Under the pieces are notes generated by a model. The model was not told the DNA's origin and did no database searches. It saw nothing but the letters and a program-made list of their open reading frames with translations. Positions 1-10,404 of a DNA stretch of 31,844 nucleotides are shown one piece after another. The stretch spans positions 1 to 31,844 of the IMG/VR virus record IMGVR_UViG_3300010885_075204. One strand, given 5' to 3'. The position numbers were made by a program, and so were the translations under genes. The stretch comes from a virus. Positions within the stretch are counted from its first letter, which is position 1. Each line of letters starts with the position of its first letter.

Positions 1-336
1 AGCACCAGTTGGACCAGTTGGACCATCAGAACCAGGAGCACCAGTTGGACCAGTTGGACCATCGGCACCAGGAGCACCATCATTACCATCGGCACCAGGA
101 GCACCAGTTGGACCGGTTGGACCATCCGCGCCAGGAGCACCATCATTACCATCGGCACCAGGAGCACCAGTTGGACCAGTTGGACCAGTTGGACCATCCG
201 CGCCAGGAGCACCATCATTACCATCGGCACCAGGAGCACCAGTTGGACCAGTCGGACCATCCGCACCAGGAGCACCATCGTTACCATCAGCACCAGGAGC
301 ACCATCGTTACCATCAGCACCTGCTGTACCTTGAAT
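1..336 (-). repeat. Collagen Gly-X-Y coding repeats, block 2
   Basis: Near-identical 9-base units (ggaccagtt, ggagcacca, ggaccatcc and similar) are arranged in higher-order units of about 27-45 bases. Read on the minus strand they encode uninterrupted Gly-X-Y triplets rich in Pro, Ala, Asp, Asn and Thr, up to the window edge. The near-identity of the units suggests recent expansion by slippage or recombination. Confidence 0.9.
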
Positions 337-2328
337 ACCGCTTGGTTCGTAAAGTTCGAAATGCGAGCCGTTAGTTGTTCCCCAGACTCTTTGTGGACTT
401 CCGGTTACCTGATTGCTATGAAATGTTAGCGCAGATCCACTACCATTACCGGTACCAGTCACTGCTCCATTCCCTATTGCAGGTTGCGATAAAACCGAAT
501 ATGCAAGATGACCATTTCCGGAACCTGCCGCAAAAATATTAAATGTACCCGCAAGAGTATTCATATCTCCCGGTGCGACCAAGTTTGTAAGAACCGGTCT
601 ACCATTAGCTGAAAGCGTAGAAACTGCTCCGGTGGCGGATTCAATAAAGCCCGTAAGATTTGCAAAACCACCTTGAATACCTTGAGCACCAGTAATACCT
701 TGAATACCTTGAGCACCAGTAATACCTTGAATACCCTGGATACCCTGTACGCCTTGAGCGCCTTGAGCACCGCTTCCTCCGCTACCGGTTCCCGATGCAC
801 CTTGAGTACCTTGAGTTCCGGTACCAGTAGCACCTTGAGTTCCGGCACCAGTAGTACCTTGAGTTCCGGTATTCCCTTGAATACCTTGTTCACCTTGTGT
901 ACCTTGAGTACCTTGAGCTCCGCCGCCGGGTCCTATTTGCCCTTGAATACCTTGAATACCTTGAGTACCCTGAGTTCCAGCGCCAGTAGAACCTTGAATA
1001 CCCTGAGAACCAAGTGTACCTTGGATGCCTTGAGTTCCGGTACCAGTAGTACCTTGTGTGCCTTGGATGCCTTGAATACCTTGGATGCCTTGAGCTCCGC
1101 TGCCTGCTCCGCCGCTTCCCGATGCACCTTGAATACCTTGGATACCCTGAGAACCAACTGTACCTTGAACACCTTGGACGCCTTGAGTTCCGGTACCAGT
1201 AGTACCTTGTGTGCCTTGGATACCCTGGATACCCTGGACGCCTTGCAACGGTGTTGTTTCTGTTCCAGTCGAATAATTAATAACGTGTCCGTAGGTATCA
1301 AAACCAAGAGCCGTAACGTAAGTGCGACTCACCGCAGTTAAATTTGCAACAGAAGATGTATCAGAATGCTCAACAGTTACTGCTGCAGTTTCTGTTCCAG
1401 ATCCTGATACTGAAATACCGCCTCCAGCAGTAACAGTTGCCACATAATTTCCGCTTGTTTGGGTATCAAGTGGAATAGGAGTATCAAATGTAACATCGCC
1501 GGTTACTCTTAGAGTTCCTTGAACATGAAGAGTTTTTGTGGGAGTAAGTGTTCCAATACCAACTCTATTATTTGTCGAATCAACAAACAATGTATTTGTA
1601 TCAACGGTAAGATTATCATTGATCGTAACATTATCCTGAAAAATTGCATCATCGGCAAATGTTTTAATGCCATTAAATGTTGTGTCTCCGTCCTTAATCT
1701 CGCTCAATGCAGTAATTACATCATGATTAAAACGAACAATTTCTTTTGAAACACTCACCGATTGAACAATATTTTCTCCATTATCGGATGCATCATTTAA
1801 AACAATTTGTTTTAAAAGAAATCTAGTCGACCCTTGACTGATGTAATCCGTTCCTGGTTTAAACGATCCAGTAATATCATATACAACTAATTTAATAAAG
1901 GTACCTGTAACAACGGTACACGAAAATACCTTTGCTGTTGCTCCGGATGCGCCATTGCCGCTTGTACCAGATGAATCAGTACCCGTAATAAGGCCACCAA
2001 CACCCAATGCAACGGGAGTGTATACACTGGAAGAACCCGAAAGCTCGATTATTAGAGTTGATTTTTGAACGCTTCGATCAATGAAATTACCCGATACATT
2101 TTTAACTGTAAGAACAGTACCATCAATCGAAACAACGGTCGCAGTCGATCCGGAATGTGAACCTGTAACGGTTTGAGTTGCTGTGTAGTTACCAGTTTCA
2201 GCAAGGGTGATCGTTTTCAGGACCAGGTCGGAAGGCAACTGGGCAGTCGTGCCAAGGTCAGCAGAAATGGCATTACTCTTTTGGCGCCATGTTTCAAATG
2301 TATCTGTACGTTCGACTTCGGTAGGCAT
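1..2328 (-). CDS. Collagen-like tail fibre protein, C-terminus outside window
   Basis: This frame starts at ATG 2328 and stays open for 776 codons to the window edge, so the C-terminal end is missing. The N-terminus (MPTEVERTDTFETWRQKSN) looks like the attachment region of T4-like marine phage fibres. Residues of about 250-290 carry a fibre-type NRVGIGTLTPTKTLHV motif. Two collagen-like blocks follow. Residues about 362-553 are Gly-X-Gln-rich (GIQGIQGTQG type). Residues about 664-776 are classical Gly-X-Y (GADGNDGAPGADGPTGPTG type). A globular segment of about 110 residues separates them. Such blocks form trimeric rods, so the protein is probably a trimeric fibre or whisker with its host-binding tip beyond the left edge. 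It is the last gene of the baseplate operon seen here, 12 bases after the 72-residue gene. The fibre role is inferred from composition and context. Confidence 0.88.
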   Translation of the reverse strand, partial: MPTEVERTDTFETWRQKSNAISADLGTTAQLPSDLVLKTITLAETGNYTATQTVTGSHSGSTATVVSIDGTVLTVKNVSGNFIDRSVQKSTLIIELSGSSSVYTPVALGVGGLITGTDSSGTSGNGASGATAKVFSCTVVTGTFIKLVVYDITGSFKPGTDYISQGSTRFLLKQIVLNDASDNGENIVQSVSVSKEIVRFNHDVITALSEIKDGDTTFNGIKTFADDAIFQDNVTINDNLTVDTNTLFVDSTNNRVGIGTLTPTKTLHVQGTLRVTGDVTFDTPIPLDTQTSGNYVATVTAGGGISVSGSGTETAAVTVEHSDTSSVANLTAVSRTYVTALGFDTYGHVINYSTGTETTPLQGVQGIQGIQGTQGTTGTGTQGVQGVQGTVGSQGIQGIQGASGSGGAGSGAQGIQGIQGIQGTQGTTGTGTQGIQGTLGSQGIQGSTGAGTQGTQGIQGIQGQIGPGGGAQGTQGTQGEQGIQGNTGTQGTTGAGTQGATGTGTQGTQGASGTGSGGSGAQGAQGVQGIQGIQGITGAQGIQGITGAQGIQGGFANLTGFIESATGAVSTLSANGRPVLTNLVAPGDMNTLAGTFNIFAAGSGNGHLAYSVLSQPAIGNGAVTGTGNGSGSALTFHSNQVTGSPQRVWGTTNGSHFELYEPSGIQGTAGADGNDGAPGADGNDGAPGADGPTGPTGAPGADGNDGAPGADGPTGPTGPTGAPGADGNDGAPGADGPTGPTGAPGADGNDGAPGADGPTGPTGAPGSDGPTGPTGA
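670..1247 (-). repeat. Collagen-like Gly-X-Gln coding repeats, block 1
   Basis: Tandem 9-base units (ttgaatacc, ttgagtacc, ttggatacc and similar) encode G-[I/T/V/A]-Q triplets on the minus strand. They are interrupted by short Gly/Ser/Thr-rich patches such as TGTGTQG and SGSGGAG. The codon set and composition differ from block 2, which suggests a separate origin or separate expansion. Confidence 0.88.
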
Positions 2329-2340
2329 ATTAAAATTATT

Positions 2341-2559
2341 TTATCGAGAAGCTATAAGAGATTGAACAAGTTCTTTCAAATTTGCTACTTCTCCTTTTAG
2401 ATCTTCTAGTTCTTTTTTTCTTTTGGCAGTTAAATTTTTAAAAGCAATTCTTTTTTCGTATTCAGTGTTATTCTTATTTATTATGGCCTTTGATGACATA
2501 TCCCGTTCAAGTGTGGGATTGTCGATAACTGCGGCTTTTATTGAAGGAGATATTTGCAT
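2341..2559 (-). CDS. Small coiled-coil protein of unknown function (72 aa)
   Basis: I do not recognise a function. The 72-residue product begins MQISPSIKAAVIDNPTLERD. Its C-terminal half is strongly charged with heptad-like leucines (KRKKELEDLKGEVANLKELVQSLI), so a short coiled coil is likely. Its start codon overlaps the stop of the 2016-residue structural gene by one base (TAATG), which suggests translational coupling. The fibre gene follows 12 bases after its stop. The context suggests a small structural or fibre-attachment component, but that is inference only. Confidence 0.75.
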   Translation of the reverse strand: MQISPSIKAAVIDNPTLERDMSSKAIINKNNTEYEKRIAFKNLTAKRKKELEDLKGEVANLKELVQSLIASR

Positions 2560-5500
2560 TAGGTAACAGCAATCGCTCTAAATTCGCGGATCGTTGGTAC
2601 CCGAGCTGAATTCGACGCGGTAAATACAATTTTAATTGCAAATGCACGGAAATTATCAGTTGTTATATCGGTCTCGGTGACATCATATTCGATTTCACTG
2701 TAATCGTTTACATTGTCGTTGATTGGAATAGGGCTTATAGGTTCGGCTTTTACCCAACCAAGTGCCTCGAAATCAACGTCGGTTCCTTGATCCTGAACCT
2801 TATAATATAGTTCAATATCCGTACCGGAAGGACGATTTGCCAGGAAGAAAACTCTGAGTGAATTTGCATCATTGTTTAATTCCACTTTGCGAGTAATGTA
2901 TTTTGCAAGTGCCGAACCTCCTGTTGCCGATGTTTCTGCTACATAATTGCGAACAACATTATGATTAGTTTCAGTTGAAGCAACTGGATTGTCGATTCGG
3001 TTTGAAACAGTAATAAGCGACAAACGGTCGAGATCGATGACTGGCGAAAGGTTGTTTCTCAGACTTACAAATTCTCCGGTTAAACTAAAACTTGGGTTTG
3101 CCGATGAATTAAGTCTTGTTTTTTCTGTGTTAGAAAGAATGACCTGAGGTGAATTAAAGAATGTAGCATCATTTGGTTGAATAAATGATTCTCCAGAAAT
3201 TGTACCAAATGTTTCAGAACCAGCAAGTGATTTGCCGCTAGTTGTTTTAACCTTCCAGTATAAATCGGTGCCCGGAAGAACAACAGATTGAATGATTGGA
3301 TTTAAAACATCGAACATCTTATTTCCGGAAGCAGTAACCGCCGCGCCGCCTCCGATAAGAGTTGCGGTCGCGTTAGTTGCCATTGTAATTCTGTAACTAT
3401 CAGCTTCAACATCGGAAACGACATGAGTAGCGTTTAACACCGTCGCCGTAAATCCACCAACAGCGGTCGCTCCGGAAATTAAAACATTGGAACCATTTAC
3501 ATGGCCGTGGTTTCTATGAGATACAATTACGTTTGGAGAACCCGATGTTGTGAACAATGGATTTTCATTTAATTCTTCTGAAGGAAGTGGTACCTCATTT
3601 AATTCAACCTTACCGGAAGAATAAAATACTGCACGATTTAGATTAAATTTAATGTCCTTTGTCTGATCCGGAGTCCAGGTAGAAGCATTCTGTGATTTAA
3701 ACAAGACACCGATGTAAGGTTGGCTTGTAATACGGAACGCTGGATTTGTAACATCGAAACCTCCGATTTCTGATACCCAAACTTCGTATTGGTCCGAATT
3801 TGAAATAAGGACGAAGCAGTATTCAACATTCTGAAGAAGATAGACTGGAGCCTCAAAGTTAAATCGAGTAGCAGCAGTTGCATTTCCAGAGATTGAAATA
3901 TCTGCTGGATACGCTTTTACTGTTGAAAATGGTACAACACGAGGTGTAGGAATACCATTTTCCATTACGCGCATTTCAAGCGTAATAGGAACATTTCCAT
4001 CCTTGGATTTAAAGTATAGATCCAGAGATGTGATAAAGGCTCCGCCCGGCATATCAATAATGAAGCTCTGTGCCAGAGGATCTTTCCAACAAACCTCAGG
4101 TCTAAATCCTTGTTCAACGCTCCACTGCCACGGATCTTCTGCTGCTTCAATCGTGATTGGCGCATCAGGTTCTCCTGTTTGAACATATTCATCGTCGACA
4201 AGACTTTCTTCTGGTGCAGTTTCAACAATAATTGGATCCGGAGGTGTAATTTCACTTATGTATTCCTCTGGCAATTCTACCCATTCTTCTTGTACTGAAG
4301 CAGGAATTGGACCGATATCAACAACTGGATCGACGACTTGATCCGGAGCACCAACTCCATATTTTATCCATGGCCATTGGTTAATTGGATACCAGCCACC
4401 GGGCGGCTGTACAACAGGATCGGGTCCGCATGAAACAATTTCCGGATCGATTATGGTAGGTTCAACATACGGAACACCAGTTAATCTAAAAATAGCGGTA
4501 ATTACATTTAAACCAGCACTTTGAATTCTTACTACTGTATTCGCGACATATTTGTCGGATTCTAGACCACTACCAATCTGTATGTTTCCAGAATTAACTT
4601 GCCAATACCAAAATTCATAGGGACCATTTGGATGTTGGATCGGTGAACTTGCGTCCATCGGTACCGCAACAATTGGAAATGATATTCCACCATTAAAAGA
4701 TATATCTCTAATAATGTTGCCGCTTGAATCACCATTAAAACTTACACTTAAACCTCCAGTGCTGTTATGTGCTTGAAAATCAGCTTTAAAAACACCAGTC
4801 GGTGGTATCGAAGGTATAATTAATGGAGGTAAGGTCGGCTTTACAATTGTAGTTGGCGGTAATGGCGGTCTTGGAAGGTTTGCTTCAGCTGCTGAAGTTT
4901 CCTTTGAAGAGTCCACAATTGTACGGTTCTCACCAGTTTCTTCGCGGCGAATGCGTGGAACGCGAGTTGAAACAACTAAATTTTCCTTTGTTTCAATTAC
5001 ACCGCGGGCATCATAGGCAGCCTGTGCGCCGGTTGACTGTTTTAATTTATTGTTCGTTGAATCATCGCTCAACGAAAACATACGGACACCAGTTTTAAAT
5101 TTAATGGAATTATTAACCGGAATAACAAAGGAACCCGATACTCTTCCAGATGCATCGGTCATTAAAACATCAGTCGTTACATAATCTGGATGATTAGTTT
5201 TATTTGAATAATCCGTTGAATCCGTACGTTCAGAATAAAATTGAAATGCCTCGGATTTAACGAACTGGTTGACCGGAGTGTTATCGAAAAATGCGTGTAA
5301 GCGTGTAAGAGGTTTTAGTCCTTCGGCCTTAAAGAAAATTTTACGAGAACGAATAAAGGGTACAAAATTAATTTCTACCGTACGGTCTCCTAACTGAGTG
5401 GTTACCGTATCTGGAACCACCGATGTACGAATACCAGTGCGAGCTTGTTCTTTTCTGGTTGTCGTAGTAAGGGTCGTCGTTGAAGTTTGCTTGTACGAAT

Positions 5501-8500
5501 TATAATCATTATCAACATTGGTTACAGCCGATTGATCCACTACGCCGGTCCAATTTGTTTGCCAATCATTCCATACGGTTCCAATGACGGAACTTTCGTC
5601 CAAACCAAATTTAAGCGAGTCGTATGTTCCCGATTGATCAATAACAACCTCGGGGCGACGTTTCGTCTCTTTCCATTCGTCCGATTCCGGTGAAAGAGTC
5701 ATATCGCCGATCCACGTGAAAACATTATATGGATTTACGTTTTCCGCAATGGATGCATACGGCTGTTGAATAATTGCCTGTTGAGTGTAATCAAGAGTAA
5801 TTAGCGAACTTGACTGTCTGACGTGATATGTTGATTGGCTAGTTTTATTCCATTTAAGACGAACATTATCTTGTTTAAATGAAGGGCGCAGACGACCATT
5901 GGCCTTATCAATTGAGCAACGGTAATCGGGATGCGTTACTGCACCAATACTATGACCATGGAAAGCATCAACAATAAAACCGTTCTTAAATCTTGAGACG
6001 CCATTGTCGTCTCGAATATCACGGTCATTAGTATCTTTTTCAAGAAGAGAAAGTGCTGTGTAATACTCAAGCTTGGCAACACGCTTTTCGATCTTACCAA
6101 TATCACGCATTGTGTAGCGTTTATTGTCGATCATCGTCGGAATAATATCGTCGCTATTAAATGTAAATGCATTTAAACGAACCGTGTAAAGGACCATAGC
6201 GTCCTTTGGATCTTCAGGAAGAACCGGAGAAATTGATGAAATGCCTTCGACGTAACCAAAATTTCCATTCTTATCGACATAGATTTTATCTGCGCGCGAA
6301 AGATAGTATCTAATGTCGGCAGTAATTAAGCTATTCGGATCGATCATCTTTCCGGTAAAAGTGGTCGGAGTTAATACATTTAAAGATGGACGGAAATCAA
6401 TTGCATCGCGAAGCTGAATTAATCCCTTTGTCGATTGAAAGACTGGAATTTGTGAATATCCGTCAAAACCTAAACCAACATTTGCTGAATATGAATTACG
6501 AGTAAAGAACGATCCCGACCCGTGAGCAAAGTATTGGAATTTAATAGCCAAAGGTCCAACCGGTAGATTTGCTGTACGTTTAAGGCGAATTTTTGCCTCA
6601 TCATAAAAATTATCTCTCTGACCATTATCAACAATAAAATCGTTCGTTATGTCTTTAGTCGATGTAAGCGATATTGTTTCCTCAATACTAATAATTTTAA
6701 ATAAATCAGTTTGTCCCAGTGGGATATTTTGATCCCTATTACCAGAATTAAATGTAAATGTCGCTAAAGATAATGATTTAGTTACCTCAGTAAGAGTTTT
6801 TGTTTTGGCAGTGGCATTTGCCGAACTGTTTGTTACTCGGGTTTTTGCGTAGACCTGGTAAGTATTGCTATCAGGTGTAGTAGTAAGAGTAATTGTTTTC
6901 GACGATGCATTAGTAGTAAAATCATCAACACTTACTGCGGCTCCACTTCCATCAATAACAATCGGATCATCTTCAAAATCCAAAGTCTCACCGACATCCG
7001 TAGTAAGAGTTAGGACATTGACAGAACGAACCGGAGAATACTGTTTTAAAATACTGTGAGAAACATCTTCAACATGATCAACAACATCAAATGGTAATTT
7101 AAATACCAGCGAATTATTTGTTACATCGTTAAAAGTTAAGGCAGTGCTGGTTGTTGCAAAGTCTCCAAACTTTCTTACATTTTCAAAGAAAGAACCTGCT
7201 ACCATTTTAACATTAAAAAGGTACAAACGATAATTGCTACCGTCTCTTTCAATAGCACGTGCACTAGCAGTACCAATTGTAACCGATGAAGAGTTTTTAA
7301 GATTAAATTCAGTAAACGTCTTGATGTCAGGATATCCAGTACCAGTAAGCTGAACAGTTACATAATTTCCAACGACGGCGTTGAATCCGGCATCTTGAAA
7401 GGTAGCTGTCTCACGCGCCTTCGGAATTTCAACATATTTTGTATCTAATAGCTCAACACGATAACCGTTTACATATGCGGTTGATGGCTCAAGACCAAAT
7501 GCCAATCTCTTTTCTCCGTAAGCGGCCGCCGACAATGATCCACGATTAAACGCAGGAACAAGAGATTGAATTTGTTCTGCGGTGTAAAGACCGCCATTAT
7601 TATTGGCATTTAAGTATTGCCGAATAGCGGCTTGAAACGGACGAACGGTATAGTTACCAGACTCTTCAAATGTTCTTTGTGCCAGAACGTCTGCAAGGAC
7701 GGAATATTCCGTGCGCGCCTTTGAAATAACTCTGCCGTCCTTTACTACCATTAACTGAATAATGTTGTTTTCGGTACGATCCTTGAATTGGTAGTCCTGT
7801 ACCTGAAGGTCAAGAGAAATTTGATAACGATCTGCTCCGGGAGCAGCTTCATTCGGTGTACCCTGAGAATTATCGAATAACGAGTTATTTGCTCCGGATC
7901 CTGCTGTTACAATACCTTCGGTGACAGAATATACAATACGTCCAGATCCAAACGAATTGTATCGAGAAAGAATAACAGAATTTTGTGGAGTATGAACAAA
8001 ATTACCAGAAACAAAAAATACGCCTTCTGTAACAGTAACACGAGTTCCTTTTCCGATTGGATTCGTATTTGCGGGTTTAACCTTAATTAAATCTTGAACT
8101 TCACCTACTTCGGACGGTGTTTGTCCTACTTCGATTATTTCTCCGGCGTAAAACGTTTTATCAACGCCAACAGCATTACCGGTAGCATTAGTATTCGACG
8201 TCTTGTAATGAACGTAAAGTGTGAGTGGATTGCTATCGTCGACATAAGGTGCAGAATCAATAACAACCGCCGTAATGCCAGTATATTTTCCCGTTAGTGT
8301 ACGACCAACAAAGTTTTTGTTTGCCGATCTCTCCTCTGAATTATAGGTATCAGAACCGAGTTGAAAATCGGATTCAATCTTAATAAAGGCAAAAGAACTA
8401 TCTAAAGACGCTTCGCCTCCAATAACCGAAGACCCTTCCTTAAACACATGGCGGCCGAAACGGTCGATCTGTGCTTGAATCGAAGTTTGTAATTGCGTTA

Positions 8501-8609
8501 GTTCGCGTGCCTGTACAGAATATCCTGGTTTAAAAAGAATTCTTTGATAATTCTTTTCTTGATTAAAATCATCATAATACGGAGCAAGAGGAAATACTTT
8601 AAGAGGCAT
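2559..8609 (-). CDS. Giant baseplate/virion structural protein, DUF4815-type (2016 aa)
   Basis: The N-terminus (LAPYYDDFNQEKNYQRILFK, then YSVQARELTQLQTSIQAQID) matches my recollection of the DUF4815 structural proteins of T4-like marine phages. Visible regions in order: the N-terminal conserved domain; a module at about 425-491 (FNLKNSS ... VRKFGDF) that also occurs in the gp7-like protein; a proline-rich hinge near residue 1250 (PRPPLPPTT); a beta-rich segment; an acidic linker at about 1433-1500; then a conserved C-terminal part beginning near CWKDPLAQSF. It lies directly after gp8 in the late operon, where T4 has gp9-gp12. It may therefore be the wedge extension or fibre-connector component that replaces those proteins. 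Family assignment is from memory of the N-terminus. The position-based role is inference. Confidence 0.85.
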   Translation of the reverse strand: MPLKVFPLAPYYDDFNQEKNYQRILFKPGYSVQARELTQLQTSIQAQIDRFGRHVFKEGSSVIGGEASLDSSFAFIKIESDFQLGSDTYNSEERSANKNFVGRTLTGKYTGITAVVIDSAPYVDDSNPLTLYVHYKTSNTNATGNAVGVDKTFYAGEIIEVGQTPSEVGEVQDLIKVKPANTNPIGKGTRVTVTEGVFFVSGNFVHTPQNSVILSRYNSFGSGRIVYSVTEGIVTAGSGANNSLFDNSQGTPNEAAPGADRYQISLDLQVQDYQFKDRTENNIIQLMVVKDGRVISKARTEYSVLADVLAQRTFEESGNYTVRPFQAAIRQYLNANNNGGLYTAEQIQSLVPAFNRGSLSAAAYGEKRLAFGLEPSTAYVNGYRVELLDTKYVEIPKARETATFQDAGFNAVVGNYVTVQLTGTGYPDIKTFTEFNLKNSSSVTIGTASARAIERDGSNYRLYLFNVKMVAGSFFENVRKFGDFATTSTALTFNDVTNNSLVFKLPFDVVDHVEDVSHSILKQYSPVRSVNVLTLTTDVGETLDFEDDPIVIDGSGAAVSVDDFTTNASSKTITLTTTPDSNTYQVYAKTRVTNSSANATAKTKTLTEVTKSLSLATFTFNSGNRDQNIPLGQTDLFKIISIEETISLTSTKDITNDFIVDNGQRDNFYDEAKIRLKRTANLPVGPLAIKFQYFAHGSGSFFTRNSYSANVGLGFDGYSQIPVFQSTKGLIQLRDAIDFRPSLNVLTPTTFTGKMIDPNSLITADIRYYLSRADKIYVDKNGNFGYVEGISSISPVLPEDPKDAMVLYTVRLNAFTFNSDDIIPTMIDNKRYTMRDIGKIEKRVAKLEYYTALSLLEKDTNDRDIRDDNGVSRFKNGFIVDAFHGHSIGAVTHPDYRCSIDKANGRLRPSFKQDNVRLKWNKTSQSTYHVRQSSSLITLDYTQQAIIQQPYASIAENVNPYNVFTWIGDMTLSPESDEWKETKRRPEVVIDQSGTYDSLKFGLDESSVIGTVWNDWQTNWTGVVDQSAVTNVDNDYNSYKQTSTTTLTTTTRKEQARTGIRTSVVPDTVTTQLGDRTVEINFVPFIRSRKIFFKAEGLKPLTRLHAFFDNTPVNQFVKSEAFQFYSERTDSTDYSNKTNHPDYVTTDVLMTDASGRVSGSFVIPVNNSIKFKTGVRMFSLSDDSTNNKLKQSTGAQAAYDARGVIETKENLVVSTRVPRIRREETGENRTIVDSSKETSAAEANLPRPPLPPTTIVKPTLPPLIIPSIPPTGVFKADFQAHNSTGGLSVSFNGDSSGNIIRDISFNGGISFPIVAVPMDASSPIQHPNGPYEFWYWQVNSGNIQIGSGLESDKYVANTVVRIQSAGLNVITAIFRLTGVPYVEPTIIDPEIVSCGPDPVVQPPGGWYPINQWPWIKYGVGAPDQVVDPVVDIGPIPASVQEEWVELPEEYISEITPPDPIIVETAPEESLVDDEYVQTGEPDAPITIEAAEDPWQWSVEQGFRPEVCWKDPLAQSFIIDMPGGAFITSLDLYFKSKDGNVPITLEMRVMENGIPTPRVVPFSTVKAYPADISISGNATAATRFNFEAPVYLLQNVEYCFVLISNSDQYEVWVSEIGGFDVTNPAFRITSQPYIGVLFKSQNASTWTPDQTKDIKFNLNRAVFYSSGKVELNEVPLPSEELNENPLFTTSGSPNVIVSHRNHGHVNGSNVLISGATAVGGFTATVLNATHVVSDVEADSYRITMATNATATLIGGGAAVTASGNKMFDVLNPIIQSVVLPGTDLYWKVKTTSGKSLAGSETFGTISGESFIQPNDATFFNSPQVILSNTEKTRLNSSANPSFSLTGEFVSLRNNLSPVIDLDRLSLITVSNRIDNPVASTETNHNVVRNYVAETSATGGSALAKYITRKVELNNDANSLRVFFLANRPSGTDIELYYKVQDQGTDVDFEALGWVKAEPISPIPINDNVNDYSEIEYDVTETDITTDNFRAFAIKIVFTASNSARVPTIREFRAIAVT

Positions 8610-8634
8610 ATAATTAGGTAAATTTATTAATCAA

Positions 8635-10398
8635 TTAAAATTCAATAACGATCTTAATATCTTCAACTTGAGACAATGTTCGGTTAATTACTCTTCGGTT
8701 TTCAATAAAGAGGATTTCTCCAGTAAATTTAACTACTTCGGCAGGTCTTAATCCAGTACCTGAAGGAACACCCGTTGTTAAAATTTTAGTGACTCCGCCT
8801 GTTTTTCCTCTAACAGATACACCATTAGCAAGGAATGGAGCATATCCCGTTTTATCATTTTGATGGTATTTAATGTATGGAGGACTTGCATCAAGATCTA
8901 TATCATCAACAAAAGCAACAGCATCGCCTGGTAATGGAACTGGAAAATCGTTTACTAGATTCGTGGTTTGTGTAATGTAATCGCCGATTTGAATCACGCC
9001 GGTTGTAGCACCAGCAGTTACCGTATCTATTTGTAACTGTTGTAATGCCGAGTAGGTTCTTTGATCGGCTGTTGCATTGCTTGCAAGAGTCGGGTTTTGA
9101 ATAAGACCGATTTGTCTAAAGCTGCCTTCGACAATAAAATCTTTTACTGCATCGGCTTCAGTATTTTCAAGAGTAGTGTATATTCCAGCAAAAAATGCAC
9201 CGAGTTCGCTTACTGGATCGGTACCGTGTCCGTTATCAGGAGAAAGTATAGGCTCGACAACAGCTCCAGAACCTCCGCCACCCGTGATTTCGGTAAATGC
9301 AACGGAGTAGCCTGAACCGGATCCTACCGTAATAAATGTTCCACTTCCGTCAGCCGTTATATTAATGACGGCAGATGCTCCTGTTTCTCTATTGTATGTT
9401 TCCGATAATTTAAATGTACTAGATGTTTTCTCAATAACATAATATGTTCTCGATAGAGAAAGACCGCTGGCGGAAGGTACAGAAGTAAAAACAATTTCAT
9501 TACCATTTGAAAATCCGTGATCTGTTAAGGTTACTAACTCAGATGAAGCAGTAAATGTAACAGTTTTTGTAGTTTGTTTTGGTACTACACTTACGATTTT
9601 TCCTTCGTTTAATGATCCAATAGCACCCAAAGTCGCAACGGCTTCGGCACTTGTTCCATTTCCGTATACAGTTACAACTGGAGTTGTAGTATAAGCACTA
9701 CCTACTTTATTACCATAGCCAGTTCCACCATTTGTAACTTTATATCTGTAAATCTTACCAGCGAGAGTTTTGTTTGCTTCCTGATTGTCCAGTTTAATTT
9801 CATCATCATCATTTAGTAGACCATCGTTACTATTTTCAACAGGTTCCACGACTGTCTTTACTGGAATGTAGTAATTAGTAAGGAATTTAGAACCATCCGA
9901 AAGGGAAACTGTAAACATATATTTCCACAAATAACCGTCGGCTCCGGCGAATGGCTCGGTCGACGTATGAGTTGGTTTACTGGTTGTTCCTAAGGAACTA
10001 GATCCGGCTACAATACATTTGTAGACCTTGAATTCATCGGTCATTACATAGTATTTCTTTTGGTAAATTTCCCCTTCTTGGTCGATCATATTATCGTCCC
10101 AAGCAACAACCGATGTATCGCCTGCAATCCAATTATGTCTTGGTGCAAGGTTTATGCATTCTGTTACTTTCTTGAGCGCGATCATATTTTGCCAAGCATC
10201 ACGAGCACTTACAAGTGTATCCTTAGGCTGATCGGGTACCGTATCACTGTTATCATCCTTATTCAACGACCATGCGTCTGACTTACCGATAAAAACAAAA
10301 AACTTTTCGGCCGCCGTTGATGAAGCGGATTCTTTAACCAAAGAGATAAAATTATTTGCGTTTCTTAAACGAAATTGTGAAGTGATGATTGCGGACAT
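8635..10398 (-). CDS. 8: Baseplate wedge protein gp8
   Basis: Both ends match T4 gp8. The N-terminus has ITSQFRLRNANNF, FFVFIGKSDAWS, DAWQNMIALKKV and PRHNWIAGD. The C-terminal part has FRQIGLIQNPTL (about 426-437) and the terminal GEILFIENRRVINRT (about 560-574). gp8 forms a dimer within each baseplate wedge, next to gp7 and gp6. At 587 residues it is much longer than T4 gp8 (about 334). The excess lies mainly in the middle, including a roughly 75-residue domain at 280-355 (LVTLTDHGFSNGN ... TYYVIEKTSSTFKLS) that also occurs in the gp7-like and gp53 proteins. It starts 6 bases after the gp7-like stop and precedes the DUF4815-type gene, which is the T4 order 6-7-8. Confidence 0.9.
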   Translation of the reverse strand: MSAIITSQFRLRNANNFISLVKESASSTAAEKFFVFIGKSDAWSLNKDDNSDTVPDQPKDTLVSARDAWQNMIALKKVTECINLAPRHNWIAGDTSVVAWDDNMIDQEGEIYQKKYYVMTDEFKVYKCIVAGSSSLGTTSKPTHTSTEPFAGADGYLWKYMFTVSLSDGSKFLTNYYIPVKTVVEPVENSNDGLLNDDDEIKLDNQEANKTLAGKIYRYKVTNGGTGYGNKVGSAYTTTPVVTVYGNGTSAEAVATLGAIGSLNEGKIVSVVPKQTTKTVTFTASSELVTLTDHGFSNGNEIVFTSVPSASGLSLSRTYYVIEKTSSTFKLSETYNRETGASAVINITADGSGTFITVGSGSGYSVAFTEITGGGGSGAVVEPILSPDNGHGTDPVSELGAFFAGIYTTLENTEADAVKDFIVEGSFRQIGLIQNPTLASNATADQRTYSALQQLQIDTVTAGATTGVIQIGDYITQTTNLVNDFPVPLPGDAVAFVDDIDLDASPPYIKYHQNDKTGYAPFLANGVSVRGKTGGVTKILTTGVPSGTGLRPAEVVKFTGEILFIENRRVINRTLSQVEDIKIVIEF

Positions 10399-10404
10399 AT
10401 GAAA

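Noticed and set aside
1-336. Possible CRISPR-like or minisatellite array
   Set aside because: Units are contiguous 9-base multiples with no spacers and encode collagen triplets in frame, so they are coding repeats.
9-374. Plus-strand frame rich in His, Gln and Asp (repeated HRHQEH)
   Set aside because: It is the antisense reading of the collagen Gly-X-Y repeats. The minus frame is continuous with the fibre gene and has the expected Gly every third residue.
673-1341. Plus-strand 222-residue Ser/Thr/Leu-rich frame over the second repeat block
   Set aside because: It is an antisense shadow of the G-X-Q repeats. Repeats of 9 bases keep several frames open by chance.
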